Source: EB88 sp965199135 (GTDB lineage: Bacteria; Acidobacteriota; Terriglobia; Terriglobales; Acidobacteriaceae). Taken from it: a DNA stretch of 64,000 nucleotides. Of this stretch, positions 7,961-16,932 are shown piece after piece. A program made the position numbers and the translations under genes. Position 1 is the stretch's first letter; every line of letters starts with the position of its first letter. The stretch covers positions 124,001 to 188,000 of the forward strand of contig OZ240685.1 in the NCBI GenBank assembly GCA_965199135.1. Direction: 5' to 3'. A model generated the notes under the pieces. It was not told where the DNA came from and did no database searches. It saw nothing but the letters and a program-made list of their open reading frames with translations.

Positions 7961-8447
7961 CTGGGGCGCGCTCATGCTCCTCGTGCCACTCGCGCTCGCC
8001 GCACAGGACCTCCCCTGGCAGGCCGGCAAGGACACGAGCGGCATGGCGAAGGACCCGGTGCAGTACGAGTACCCGGAGCAGGTCTCGCTCGCAGTCGGCA
8101 AGCCGCAGGAGGTCGATCTGCACTTCCGTGTGCGCGACGGGCTGCACATCAACTCGCACAGGCCGCTGGACAAGTCGCTGATCCGCACGGAACTGGTCGT
8201 AGCCGAGCCTCCAGGGCTCAACGTGGAGGCGGTCTCTTTTCCCGATGGCACGGAGTATGCGTCCTCGGCCTTCCCGGGCCACAAGCTCAGCGTCTACACG
8301 GGCGAGGTGGTGCTGCATGCACGTATGGTCGCGACCAAGCCGGGCGAGCACATACTGGAGGCGGCGCTCCGCTACCAGGCGTGTGACGCAAACACCTGCT
8401 TTCCCCCGAAGAGCGCGAAAGTCGCCCTCGATCTCGTTGCGCGGTAG
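7950..8447 (+). CDS. Secreted DsbD N-terminal (alpha) domain protein
   Basis: Start taken at GTG 7950, with AGAAGG nearby at 7935-7940; this gives a good signal peptide (MARSWGALMLLVPLALAAQ) and 165 residues. The rest is an Ig-like domain as in DsbD-alpha, ending in YQACDANTCFPPKSAKV, whose Cys pair and following PP are typical. In DsbD this domain passes electrons from the membrane part to periplasmic partners. Here it is free-standing, without the membrane or thioredoxin domains, and follows a TlpA-like gene by overlap. The membrane electron donor is not in the window. An alternative ATG is at 7974. Confidence 0.82.
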   Translation: MARSWGALMLLVPLALAAQDLPWQAGKDTSGMAKDPVQYEYPEQVSLAVGKPQEVDLHFRVRDGLHINSHRPLDKSLIRTELVVAEPPGLNVEAVSFPDGTEYASSAFPGHKLSVYTGEVVLHARMVATKPGEHILEAALRYQACDANTCFPPKSAKVALDLVAR

Positions 8448-8456
8448 ACGCTGCGC

Positions 8457-9200
8457 TCAGGGCGCAGCAACCTCGAGCAGCAGGGCTGAGCCGGCACGAA
8501 GGCGCCACCTCGGATCGTGGAGACCCAGCACGATCGCGCCCGGGCCGGCAGAGACAACCGTAAATGCCTGCAGATCGTACAGCCCGGCAGAGGACGTGGA
8601 GAAAGGGCCCAGGGCACGGTCGGGCAGCCCTTCCCTTCCTGGCGGCTCATACACCCCGTCCGCATCGGCATGTCCGACCGGCTCGCTGTAGCGGTTGTAC
8701 ACCGTCGTCGCGACGTTGACGCCGTAGATCTCATCTCCGCCGATCTGCTCCACAACCCAGTCGCTGGTGCTGCGCGTGGGGCCGCCCAGCGGGTCCTTCG
8801 TGGCCGAGACATCGAAGGAGTCCGCGGCAGCGACGAGCTTCACGATCACAGGCTCGCTTCGGTGATGAAGGCGCAGCATCGTCCACCGGATACTCAGCTG
8901 GGAAGGGTCGACGACATCCACTATTCCGAGGAGTTCCGTTCCTTGCGGGAGATAGCGGCCGCCGCCGAGGGGCACACGCTGGCTCAGCCTGGCTTCAGTG
9001 GCCTGGCCTGCTCTGAGGTGCCGCGCATCCAGGGTGTGCTCCAGGAGCACAGGCAGGGTTGATCCGGGCGGCAAGGGAGCGAGCACCGCCTGGGCGCACG
9101 CCGTGGGCGCTGGCAGAAGCCACACGATCAGCGCGGCGAGTTGGCCCAGCAAGCCGGGCTGTTGTCCGCAGAGTGTTCTCTTCGAGAGAGCTGACTTCAC
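8457..9200 (-). CDS. Conserved-type secreted protein, function unknown
   Basis: Start chosen at GTG (9198-9200), preceded by TAAGAGG, because it yields a signal-peptide-like N-terminus ending at PTACAQ; the frame is open 51 codons further upstream. The 247-residue product has LPVLLEHTLDARHLRAGQ, then RYLPQGTELLGIVDVVDPSQ, which vaguely recalls the VirB10/TrbI beta-barrel fold, but there is no diagnostic motif. It converges with the DsbD-alpha gene (9 bp between stops). No function can be given. Confidence 0.6.
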   Translation of the reverse strand: MKSALSKRTLCGQQPGLLGQLAALIVWLLPAPTACAQAVLAPLPPGSTLPVLLEHTLDARHLRAGQATEARLSQRVPLGGGRYLPQGTELLGIVDVVDPSQLSIRWTMLRLHHRSEPVIVKLVAAADSFDVSATKDPLGGPTRSTSDWVVEQIGGDEIYGVNVATTVYNRYSEPVGHADADGVYEPPGREGLPDRALGPFSTSSAGLYDLQAFTVVSAGPGAIVLGLHDPRWRLRAGSALLLEVAAP

Positions 9201-9421
9201 CCTCTTAGGGATGCGGCAGACCTGAGCAGGGCGGCGCACTCTGCCCAGAAGGAGAACGCTTCCGAGCGTCCTGAAGAATGCGTGCGTTCCCGAGCGACGT
9301 CCGCCCGACGCTCCTGCGGAGCAAAGTGGCCGCATCGCGGAGCCGCGAGTCACCCCCGGCGAGATAAAGCCATTGAAGGGGAAGACAGCGCGCCAGAGAG
9401 AGCCCCGGCGCGCTGCTGGCG

Positions 9422-10324
9422 CTAGACTGCCGCCTGCGAGTAGTCCATCCTGTCCAGGTCCGCGATCATGCCTGGACCGGTCGGTGTCCAGTTGAGTTTC
9501 TGCCGGGTGATGGCGCTCGATGATGGCATATCGAGCCCGGCGAACATGGCCAGCCAGCCAAAGTGCCCTTCGACCGCGTCGGGCGGGATGCTGACGACCG
9601 GCACGTTCAAACCGCGTCCCAAAGCCTCTGCAATCTGCTTCATCGACACGCCCTCTTCGTCAACCGCGTGGTAGATCGCGCCGGCTTCCGCTTTGTCCAG
9701 GGCAAGGTGATACAGCCGCGCCACGTCGGAAACATGCGCCGCCGGCCAACGGTTCTTTCCCTCGCCGATGTACGCGGAGATCTGCTTCTCCCGCGCGATC
9801 GCGGTGACGTAAGGCACCAGGCCCTGCTTGCGCGTGTCATGCACCTGCGGCAGGCGCACGATCGAACCATTGACGCCACGGTCCGACAGGCCCTTCATCG
9901 CGTCTTCCGCACGGGCACGGGGGTTCCACGAGGTCGTTGGACCATCCTCTGTCGACGGCTTTCCTCCGACCGAGTCCGCAATCGCTGTACCCGAGGTGAT
10001 CACGAAGGGACGACCGGAGCCGACGAGTACTTCGCCCATCGCCTCGATCGCATGGAGGTCGTCTTCGCAGTGCTTGAGAAACTTCGTTCCGAAATCCTCA
10101 TGGTTGAAGGCGAGGTGAACCACCGCATCCGACTCTGCTGCTCCCTCACGCAGGCTGTTCAGATCTTCGAGGTTGCCATGTTTCACCTTGGCGCCTGCCG
10201 AGCGCAGAGCCTCGGAACCCTTCTCGGACCGTGCCAGCCCCAGCACCTCGTGGCCTGCCCCGATCAGCAATGGCACCAGCGCCGATCCGATGAATCCTGT
10301 TGCTCCCGTCACAAATACACGCAT
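9422..10324 (-). CDS. NAD(P)-dependent epimerase/SDR-like protein
   Basis: A 300-residue protein starting MRVFVTGATGFIGSALVPLL, the extended-SDR dinucleotide-binding motif TGxxGxxG. VVHLAFNHED matches the family region after beta-4. VSDVARLYHLALDKAEAGAIYHAVDEEGVSMKQIAEALGR is typical of NAD-dependent epimerases and atypical SDRs. I do not see a clear catalytic YxxxK, as is common in the NmrA-like/atypical branch. The start has AAGGAG 8 nt upstream. It is divergent from an AraC-type regulator whose ATG is 93 bp away, so that regulator probably controls it. Confidence 0.85.
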   Translation of the reverse strand: MRVFVTGATGFIGSALVPLLIGAGHEVLGLARSEKGSEALRSAGAKVKHGNLEDLNSLREGAAESDAVVHLAFNHEDFGTKFLKHCEDDLHAIEAMGEVLVGSGRPFVITSGTAIADSVGGKPSTEDGPTTSWNPRARAEDAMKGLSDRGVNGSIVRLPQVHDTRKQGLVPYVTAIAREKQISAYIGEGKNRWPAAHVSDVARLYHLALDKAEAGAIYHAVDEEGVSMKQIAEALGRGLNVPVVSIPPDAVEGHFGWLAMFAGLDMPSSSAITRQKLNWTPTGPGMIADLDRMDYSQAAV

Positions 10325-10401
10325 GTCGATCTCTCCTTGAGCTTCCTCGCGGGGCATTCCTTCCCGCTGAACACTAGATGGGCGACGCATAGGGGACGAT
10401 C

Positions 10402-10407
10402 TATACT
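10402..10407 (+). promoter_or_regulatory. -10 box (TATACT) of the AraC-type regulator gene
   Basis: TATACT ends 10 nt before the ATG at 10418, in the 93-bp spacer between the divergent genes; no Shine-Dalgarno site. Confidence 0.5.
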
Positions 10408-10417
10408 GGGAGTCCGC

Positions 10418-11461
10418 ATGATCGGTCCAATCGTCCAGCCACGCACACCCACCACCCGGTCCAGCACGCCCCCTGTTCAGGGCGGGTGGGGGGCGCCGGG
10501 GCAGGTTGATCCGCTCTCCGAAGTGCTGATGCTGATGAAGCCGGAGCTCTATGTCGCAGGGGGCTTCGCCGTGGTGGGGGACCTGGCGATCCGCTTTCCC
10601 AAACACAATGGCATCAAGTGCTACGCCATGCTCGCCGGTGAGTGCTGGCTGGTGGTCGAGAGCGTGCCCGAGCCGGTTCTGCTCCATGCCGGAGACTGCT
10701 TTCTCCTGCCACGCGGCCTTCCCTTTCACCTCTCAACCGATCTTGCGCTTGAGCCGGTTTTGTACTCTGACGCCGCGGCACGACTGGGGATGCGGAGCGA
10801 AGCTCCTGGCGAGAGTGAAGACGCCCGGTATATCGCGGGAGGCCACTTCCGGCTGGCGGGCGGCCACGCCGAGATGATCCTTGGTTCGCTGCCGCCGATC
10901 ATTCATATCCGCCGCGAGTCCGACCGTGCCGCGATGCGCTGGTCGCTCGAGCGCATGCGCGAAGAACTCAGCAATCCCCGGCCCGGCGCTTCGCTGATCG
11001 CGCAACAACTCGCCTACATGATGCTGGTGCAGGCCCTGCGTCTCCATCTCGCAGACGCCGACAGCGTTCGCCGCGGCTGGCTCTCGGCGCTCGCAGACAA
11101 ACACATGAGCCTCGCCATCATCACCATGCATGAGCACCCGGGACACCCCTGGACACTGCAGTCGCTGGCCGAGCGGGTGGGCATGTCGCGCTCCGTCTTT
11201 GCAGAACGCTTTCGCGAGATTGTCGGCGCGACACCGATGGAGTACCTCGCCCGCTGGCGGATGCTCCTGGCTGCGGACCGCCTCAAGAACAGCTCGGATG
11301 GCTTGTCGGTCATTGCGCAGTCGCTCGGCTATGAGTCCGAGAGTGCCTTCGGCAAAGCCTTTCGCCGGGTGATGGGCTGCTCGCCGAGGCAGTACACGCG
11401 GAGCGATTCGGACAGAAGACAGGTCGGGATCGAACAGCCACTTGAGCTGGTGCACGACTAA
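10418..11461 (+). CDS. AraC-family transcriptional regulator with N-terminal cupin domain
   Basis: The 347-residue protein has an N-terminal cupin sensing domain (about 35-190; LLHAGDCFLLPRGLPFHLS) of the type in AraC regulators of short-chain dehydrogenase genes. Two C-terminal helix-turn-helix units follow (HPWTLQSLAERVGMSRSVF and LSVIAQSLGYESESAFGKAF, then SPRQY). The frame is open far upstream, but ATG 10418 starts the protein-like part and has a TATACT box 10 nt before it. It faces away from the epimerase-like gene; a local regulator of that gene is the simplest reading. Effector unknown. Confidence 0.9.
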   Translation: MIGPIVQPRTPTTRSSTPPVQGGWGAPGQVDPLSEVLMLMKPELYVAGGFAVVGDLAIRFPKHNGIKCYAMLAGECWLVVESVPEPVLLHAGDCFLLPRGLPFHLSTDLALEPVLYSDAAARLGMRSEAPGESEDARYIAGGHFRLAGGHAEMILGSLPPIIHIRRESDRAAMRWSLERMREELSNPRPGASLIAQQLAYMMLVQALRLHLADADSVRRGWLSALADKHMSLAIITMHEHPGHPWTLQSLAERVGMSRSVFAERFREIVGATPMEYLARWRMLLAADRLKNSSDGLSVIAQSLGYESESAFGKAFRRVMGCSPRQYTRSDSDRRQVGIEQPLELVHD

Positions 11462-11464
11462 TCG

Positions 11465-11525
11465 CCTGGCGCGCCAGGTGCGCTGGCTACCACGCTAAGT
11501 CAGCCTAAGTCGGCTGACTTAGCGT
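11465..11525. terminator. Palindromes between convergent genes, likely bidirectional terminator
   Basis: CCTGGCGCGCCAGG (11465-11478) is a perfect palindrome. ACGCTAAGTCAGCC (11492-11505) pairs perfectly with 11512-11525 over a 6-nt loop. They fill the gap between the AraC gene and the convergent hydrolase gene. No T-run, so termination is inferred from position. Confidence 0.6.
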
Positions 11526-11562
11526 CCAGCATCGGCCATATGTCCAGCAGCGGTTGCTGAAC

Positions 11563-12387
11563 CTAGCGCTGCAAGAAAGCAAGCAGATCTGCGTTGATGA
11601 GTTGCGCGTGGGTCGTCGGCATGCCGTGCGGCAAATCTTTGTAGGTCTTCAGCGTTCCGTTCTGCAGCAGCTTTGCTGTAAGCGGTCCCGAGGCAGCATA
11701 GGGCACGATCTGATCATCTTCGCTGTGCATCACGAGCACCGGGACAGTGATCTTCTTGAGATCTTCCGTGAAGTCGGTCTGCGAGAACGCCACGATGCCG
11801 TCATAGTGCGCCTTGGCGCCACCGATCATTCCTTGACGCCACCAGTTGCCGATTGTTCCCTCGTTCAGTTTCACGCCGGGCCGGTTGTAGCCATAGAACG
11901 GTCCGGACGGAAGGTCGCGATAGAAGCTCGCGCGATTTGCAGCAAGCTGCGACTGCAGACCGTCGAAGACTTCCTTCGGCAGTCCCAGTGGATTGGTTTC
12001 TGTTTTCACCATCAGCGGGGGAACCGCACAGAGGAGAGCTGCCTTGCTGACACGGCTCTCTCCATGCCGGGCAAGGTACCGCACGACTTCGCCACCGCCG
12101 GTCGAGTGCCCCACATGAATCGCGTTCTGCAGATCAAGATGCGACGTCACCGCTGCAAGATCATCTGCATAGTGGTCCATGTCATGGCCGCCAGAGACCT
12201 GGCTGGAACGCCCATGGCCGCGACGATCGTGCGCGATCACGCGGTAGCCATGCTCGAGGAAGAACAGCATCTGTGTGTCCCAGTCATCGGCCGAAAGAGG
12301 CCATCCATGACTGAACACAATCGGCTGGCCAGCACCCCAGTCCTTGTAATAGATATCGACGCCGTCTGTGGTGCGGAGAGTGGGCAT
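11563..12387 (-). CDS. Alpha/beta hydrolase, non-haem chloroperoxidase/esterase type
   Basis: A 274-residue hydrolase with the oxyanion segment VFSHGWPLSADDWD, nucleophile Ser in GHSTGGGEVVRYLA, acid Asp in MHSEDDQIVP and catalytic His in DLPHGMPTTHAQLIN. This set matches bacterial cofactor-free haloperoxidase/arylesterase enzymes. No signal peptide, so cytoplasmic. The start at MPTLRTTDG (12387) is chosen because AAGGAG lies just before it; a second ATG is 9 codons upstream. The natural substrate cannot be read from sequence. Confidence 0.9.
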   Translation of the reverse strand: MPTLRTTDGVDIYYKDWGAGQPIVFSHGWPLSADDWDTQMLFFLEHGYRVIAHDRRGHGRSSQVSGGHDMDHYADDLAAVTSHLDLQNAIHVGHSTGGGEVVRYLARHGESRVSKAALLCAVPPLMVKTETNPLGLPKEVFDGLQSQLAANRASFYRDLPSGPFYGYNRPGVKLNEGTIGNWWRQGMIGGAKAHYDGIVAFSQTDFTEDLKKITVPVLVMHSEDDQIVPYAASGPLTAKLLQNGTLKTYKDLPHGMPTTHAQLINADLLAFLQR

Positions 12388-12485
12388 AGGAGGCTCCTTG
12401 AGGATAGGTGGCAAGCCAGCCGATTACACCACACGCAGGCACCTGGACACATGAAGTATCTGCGACAGGCGATGCTCGTTCTCCA

Positions 12486-12519
12486 CAGCGGCCGCGTCGG
12501 ACTTAGCACGCGGCCGCTG
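12486..12519 (-). terminator. Strong hairpin downstream of gltX
   Basis: CAGCGGCCGCGT (12486-12497) pairs perfectly with ACGCGGCCGCTG (12508-12519) over a 10-nt loop, just past the gltX stop. No clear T-run follows on the minus strand. Confidence 0.5.
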
Positions 12520-12535
12520 CGGCAACTAATCCCAC

Positions 12536-14017
12536 TTAGCCGGCAGCGGGAACAGGAATGGATGGAGCGGCGAGCAGGCGTTCCACCGTGCGCTCGCGGC
12601 CCATCGCGGCCATAACGGCAAACAGGCTGGGCGCAACACCCTGGCCGGTCAGTGCCACGCGCGCTCCATTGATCAAGACGCCGGCCTTCACGCCACGTTC
12701 TTCCGCAAACCCGCGCAGCGTGGTTTCGACAGAATCCTCGGTAAACTCCGGGGACTCCTCTAGGCGTACTCCAAGGTCGGCAAGCAGCAAGCCGGTTGCG
12801 GGGTCATGCAGGAACTTGGTGATGGCGGCCGGATCGAAGTCAACATGATCGAGGAAGTACGCCTGGAACACTCCGGCGAAATCCTTGAGCGAGCGGGCAC
12901 GCGTCTGCAGGAGCGTGATGGTGGCGAGCAACTCTTCGCGGTTGCGCTCGGGCATCATGCCGGCCGCGGCCCACTCTGCTTCCACAAGCGGGAGGAGTGC
13001 CTCGGCGGGGTAGGCACGGATGTACTCGGTGTTGAACCAGGCGAGCTTGTCATTGTCAAAGACAGAGTTCGACTTCGTGATTCCCTCGAGCGTGAAGAGC
13101 CGGATCAGCTCGTCCGACGGAAAGACTTCGCGGGTCTTGCCATCTGCGCCCTGCGCAGCGGCGGAGCCAGGCGTCCAGCCGAGCAGCGCGAGAAAATTGC
13201 GGAACGCCTCGGGCACAATGCCCATGTCTCTGTACGCAAGCACGCTGGTCGCGCCGTGACGCTTGGAGAGCCGCGTCTTGTCCGGTCCCAGAATCAATGG
13301 CACATGTGCAAACACCGGCATCGGCGCACCGAGCGCCTGGTACTGCAGCACCTGCTTGGGCGTATTCGAGATGTGGTCCGCACCGCGGATGATGTGCGTC
13401 AGGCGCATGTCGACGTCGTCGGCGACCACGCTCAGGTGATACGTCGGGATGCCATCCGAGCGCAGCAGGACAAAGTCTTCAAGCTCGCTGTTCTGGAACG
13501 ACACAGGGCCGAACACTGCGTCGTCGAAGCTCGTCGCGCCACCCTCGGGCACCGCGAAGCGAATGGCAGCGGACTCTCCCGCAGCGCGGCGAGCGGCAGC
13601 GGCTTCGGGCGAGAGCGCTCTGCAGCGGCGGTCGTACATGGGTGGCCTCCCGGCAGCGACGGCTTCCGCGCGACGAGCTTCCAGCTCTTCCTTTGTGCAG
13701 AAGCAAGGGTAGGCAGCGCCCGAGGCGAGCAGTTTGTCAGCGGTCGCCTGGTAGAGCGGCAGGCGCTCGGACTGAAAGAACGGGCCTTCATCCCAGTCCA
13801 TGCCCAGCCACCGCATGCCGTCCAGGATGCCCTGCACCATCGCCTGTGAGGAACGCTCGAAGTCTGTGTCTTCAATGCGAAGGATCAGCGTGCCGCCGAA
13901 GTGGCGTGCAAACAGCCAGTTGAACAAGGCAGTGCGGGCGCCACCAACGTGAAGATAACCGGTAGGCGAAGGTGCAAAGCGGACGCGAGGAGTGGCGGCA
14001 GTTTCGGGCACAATCAT
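12536..14017 (-). CDS. gltX: Glutamyl-tRNA synthetase
   Basis: Charges tRNA-Glu (and perhaps tRNA-Gln in organisms using the amidotransferase route) in the cytoplasm. Class I signatures are present: RFAPSPTGYLHVGGART (HIGH-type motif HVGG) and DKTRLSKRHGA (KMSKS-type motif). RIEDTD and HIIRGADHISNTPKQ are also typical. Start taken at MIVPETAAT (14017), giving 493 residues; an in-frame ATG at 14056 would add 13 residues and neither has a clear Shine-Dalgarno site. It stands alone and is leftward. Confidence 0.97.
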   Translation of the reverse strand: MIVPETAATPRVRFAPSPTGYLHVGGARTALFNWLFARHFGGTLILRIEDTDFERSSQAMVQGILDGMRWLGMDWDEGPFFQSERLPLYQATADKLLASGAAYPCFCTKEELEARRAEAVAAGRPPMYDRRCRALSPEAAAARRAAGESAAIRFAVPEGGATSFDDAVFGPVSFQNSELEDFVLLRSDGIPTYHLSVVADDVDMRLTHIIRGADHISNTPKQVLQYQALGAPMPVFAHVPLILGPDKTRLSKRHGATSVLAYRDMGIVPEAFRNFLALLGWTPGSAAAQGADGKTREVFPSDELIRLFTLEGITKSNSVFDNDKLAWFNTEYIRAYPAEALLPLVEAEWAAAGMMPERNREELLATITLLQTRARSLKDFAGVFQAYFLDHVDFDPAAITKFLHDPATGLLLADLGVRLEESPEFTEDSVETTLRGFAEERGVKAGVLINGARVALTGQGVAPSLFAVMAAMGRERTVERLLAAPSIPVPAAG

Positions 14018-14601
14018 TAGGATAAAGCACCGCTGTTCAGCCCGGATGGTGACCATTTAGAGAGGAAAGATTGTTACTTTCATTCGCCTATAGACATTTT
14101 ATGGTTACCATGGGGAGGCGATGGAAAGAAGGCAGCTGCCTGTCTCATGGGTTACGTCGCTACTCTGATGACGATCCACTTAAACGGATCGACCGTGGAG
14201 CCGCTGCGTTGGATACCTGATTGAAAATGTTGAATCCCCGACGCCGAACGTGGCTGGAATCGAAAAGGAAAGCTCTTCATGACCGTCCTGCTTCGCTCAC
14301 TTCCAGGCGTCACAAAGGTCGCGACGGGAGTGCGTGCCGTACGGTTCTGCTTGAACGGGACGCCAGGTGTGCCGGATCAACAGCGGTTACAGTTCCACAA
14401 AGGTGACGACCCACATTCGGTTATTGAAACCGCATACGCGAGACGTGTAGCCTGTGCCAGACAGTCAATGATTCTGGCTAGCAGGGACCCAGCGGCGTAC
14501 TCGGCGTCCGCGTTCCAATCTACCGCCGCGCGTAACAGTACATTAGTCACCCGACGGAGAGAGCCCATGAGCGCTGCGCTACCATCAGTCTCTGGCAAGC
14601 T
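14018..14601. other. Intergenic region, lower GC, no supported gene
   Basis: About 580 bp between gltX and the first acyltransferase-3 gene. Short frames at 14221-14406 and 14279-14605 lack ribosome-binding sites and protein-like character. A small GATCC..GGATC inverted repeat is near 14170-14190. The stretch is visibly less GC-rich than its neighbours, which may mark an acquired junction or simply a regulatory region. Confidence 0.45.
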
Positions 14602-15708
14602 ATGAAGCCTTTTCAGAACCGCATACCCAGTCTTGATGGAATGAGGGCCTTCGCAGTCGGGACTGTGGTTCTCTGTCATCTGCAACAGAGATTCTTCCTT
14701 CTCCCCTTTCAGCCAATCGTCTGGGATGGGGTCGAGGTGTTCTTTGTCCTAAGCGGCTTTCTCATCACCACCATTCTGCTCAGTGAAATAGATCGTGAAC
14801 GCTCGCTGCTGCTGACGCGCTTCTACAGTCGGCGTGCGTTCCGCATCCTGCCCCCGGTCTTTGTCTACCTCGCCGTGGTCGTCCTGGTGTGTGTGATCAG
14901 TGGTCGAATCGTTCCTTGGCCCTCGATCCTGGGTGCAAGCCTCTTTGTAAGTGACCTTTACCCGCGTACGAGTTCGTTCTTCACAGAACACGTCTGGTCG
15001 CTTGCCGTGGAAGAACAGTTCTACATCTTCTGGCCGGTGATCCTGCTTTGGGCCATGCGCCTGGGCAAGCGGCGTCGTGCCGCCCAGGTATGCCTTCTCC
15101 TTATCGGGCTCAGTCCACTCTTTCGCGTGGCCAGCGCTACACTGGGGTGGTCGTTCTTCACACACCGGCAAAGCATGATGCTGCCAGGGCGAATGGACAG
15201 CCTGTTCTCCGGCAGCCTTGCGGCTATCTGCATTGGATCTCCACGGTACGAGGCGTTCTACCAGCGATTGAAAGGTTTCTGGTGGGTCCTCCCGCTCTTC
15301 ATCCTGGTCATATCTCCGATCCTGCGCGCCGCCGTAGGCAATCCCTACACGCTGAGTGTCGGGTACACGCTGGAGTCAATCTCGTGTGCAGCCTTTATCG
15401 TCTGGGTCGTGCGCTCGCCTGAGCATCTGGTCGTCCGCGCCCTGAGCTGGCAGCCCATCGTGTACATCGGCGGAGCGTCCTACAGTATTTACCTGTACCA
15501 GTCACTGCTGATTCACCCGTGGCCAGGGCAGTTCTGGAACGCGAGTCCGTATTCGGTGCTCCTTGCGGTGCTCCTCGTTGGACTGGCCGGCTTCTACCTT
15601 GTGGAAGTGCCGATGCTGAAGCTCAGGAGCAGGCTTGGCAAGCCGCTTCGGGTGGTCTTCAGGCGGTCGTTCGGGCGAACCACAGAAGCATTGGAAAAGC
15701 ATGTTTGA
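14602..15708 (+). CDS. Acyltransferase-3 family membrane protein
   Basis: A 368-residue multi-pass protein. The N-terminal IPSLDGMRAFAVGTVVLCHL holds the family's His, GVEVFFVLSGFLI is the second signature, and SLAVEEQFYIFWPVI the third. OafA/YrhL-type enzymes move acetyl or other acyl groups to envelope sugars. About ten hydrophobic segments are visible. A second acyltransferase-3 gene follows after 51 bp. The acceptor sugar is unknown; nearby kdsD suggests lipopolysaccharide, but this is weak evidence. Confidence 0.9.
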   Translation: MKPFQNRIPSLDGMRAFAVGTVVLCHLQQRFFLLPFQPIVWDGVEVFFVLSGFLITTILLSEIDRERSLLLTRFYSRRAFRILPPVFVYLAVVVLVCVISGRIVPWPSILGASLFVSDLYPRTSSFFTEHVWSLAVEEQFYIFWPVILLWAMRLGKRRRAAQVCLLLIGLSPLFRVASATLGWSFFTHRQSMMLPGRMDSLFSGSLAAICIGSPRYEAFYQRLKGFWWVLPLFILVISPILRAAVGNPYTLSVGYTLESISCAAFIVWVVRSPEHLVVRALSWQPIVYIGGASYSIYLYQSLLIHPWPGQFWNASPYSVLLAVLLVGLAGFYLVEVPMLKLRSRLGKPLRVVFRRSFGRTTEALEKHV

Positions 15709-15743
15709 CGGCATCGTGCTCGTCTGACGAGCCCGCGACCTCC

Positions 15744-15749
15744 TATACA
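15744..15749 (+). promoter_or_regulatory. -10 box (TATACA) of the second acyltransferase gene
   Basis: TATACA ends 10 nt before the ATG at 15760; no Shine-Dalgarno site is seen. Confidence 0.4.
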
Positions 15750-15759
15750 CTTCCCTTCT

Positions 15760-16875
15760 ATGGAGCAACTCCAGCACGCGGTTCCTCCCCTTGCCCTGGA
15801 TGAACCGCCGGGCGTTGGCCTTCCGCAACACATCCCGGAACTCGATGGCATTCGCGGCTGCGCCATCCTGTTCGTGTTGGTCTACCACGTCTCGCAGAAG
15901 CTGATGCCCTACGAGCACGGAGTGGCCCACCTGGCAATGGATGGGTTCAGTCTCGGCTTCGTTGGGGTCGATGTTTTCTTCGCGCTGTCGGGTTTCCTGA
16001 TCACCCGTATCCTCTTGGGCAAGCAGACAGAGCAACGCTTCTACAGGAATTTCTACGCGCGGCGGGTTCTTCGTCTTGCGCCTGCCTACCTCCTGACGAT
16101 CGCGATCGTCGCGATCGTTGCGCCTGGCAACGGCGCATCGCTGCTGCTCTCGCTCGTTTACCTGGCGAACTTCTCGGCCCTGTTCCATATTCCCGTCGGC
16201 TACGGCATCTTGTGGTCCCTCTCGGTGGAGGAGCAGTTCTATCTGCTGTGGCCCTCCTGTATCCGGCACCTCTCGCCTCGCGCCATGCTGATTGCGTGTT
16301 GCGCGGTGTGCGGGCTTACCCCGTTCCTGCGGATCGCGGCCGCCTTCTCCGGGCACTTCGATCCCTACCTGCCATGGTTCCGCTTCGACGGCCTGGCGTG
16401 GGGGGCTCTGCTTGCCTTGCTGCTTACATCGCCTCGCTCCCCGGAGCGGGTTCGCCTCCTCCTCGTGAGGGTTCTCAGCGCGAGCCTCTTCCTGGTGGCG
16501 GCGGGCGTGGTTCTCTGGGCATCGCCGTTGAAGCTGGTCGCGGCCAGCGTGCTCTTCGCAGGCGTTCCGATGGTGACGACCGGCGTCATCTGGTTTGCCT
16601 GCGGCGCTCCGCGACCAGCTTTGGCGATCCTGCGCTCGCGCGTGCTGCGATTCTTCGGCGACCTGAGCTACTGGATGTACCTGATCCACATTCTCTTCAT
16701 CTACAAGCTTTTCGACCTGATTGAACGCCGCGACCCGGCACTGGTCGCCCGGGGAGGCTTTTCGCTCTGGCTCCTGCTGCTTGCGCTGACGCTGGTGCTA
16801 ACGGTTGGATCCGGAGTCATTGTTCGGCGCTGGATCGAGCTCCCTGCGCTGCGCCTGAAGAGGAAGTTCGCTTAG
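15760..16875 (+). CDS. Acyltransferase-3 family membrane protein
   Basis: A 371-residue multi-pass protein with the same signatures as its upstream neighbour: IPELDGIRGCAILFVLVYHV, GVDVFFALSGFLITRILLG and WSLSVEEQFYLLWPS. Likely an envelope sugar O-acyltransferase. The two tandem copies differ strongly away from these motifs, so they are old duplicates or separate acquisitions with different substrates. It ends 57 bp before kdsD and may be cotranscribed with it. Confidence 0.9.
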   Translation: MEQLQHAVPPLALDEPPGVGLPQHIPELDGIRGCAILFVLVYHVSQKLMPYEHGVAHLAMDGFSLGFVGVDVFFALSGFLITRILLGKQTEQRFYRNFYARRVLRLAPAYLLTIAIVAIVAPGNGASLLLSLVYLANFSALFHIPVGYGILWSLSVEEQFYLLWPSCIRHLSPRAMLIACCAVCGLTPFLRIAAAFSGHFDPYLPWFRFDGLAWGALLALLLTSPRSPERVRLLLVRVLSASLFLVAAGVVLWASPLKLVAASVLFAGVPMVTTGVIWFACGAPRPALAILRSRVLRFFGDLSYWMYLIHILFIYKLFDLIERRDPALVARGGFSLWLLLLALTLVLTVGSGVIVRRWIELPALRLKRKFA

Positions 16876-16932
16876 CAACAAGGCAGGTGATGCCGCACGC
16901 GCGGGTTGCGCCTGGACCGGCCCGGTGGTTTG

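Noticed and set aside
9563..10417. Upstream extension of the AraC-type regulator
   Set aside because: This part is antisense to the well-supported epimerase-like gene; the regulator begins at 10418 behind a TATACT box.
12806..13849. 347-codon frame antisense to gltX
   Set aside because: Shadow of the glutamyl-tRNA synthetase gene with no domain.
14279..14605. 108-codon frame before the first acyltransferase gene
   Set aside because: No Shine-Dalgarno site, atypical composition and no family resemblance.
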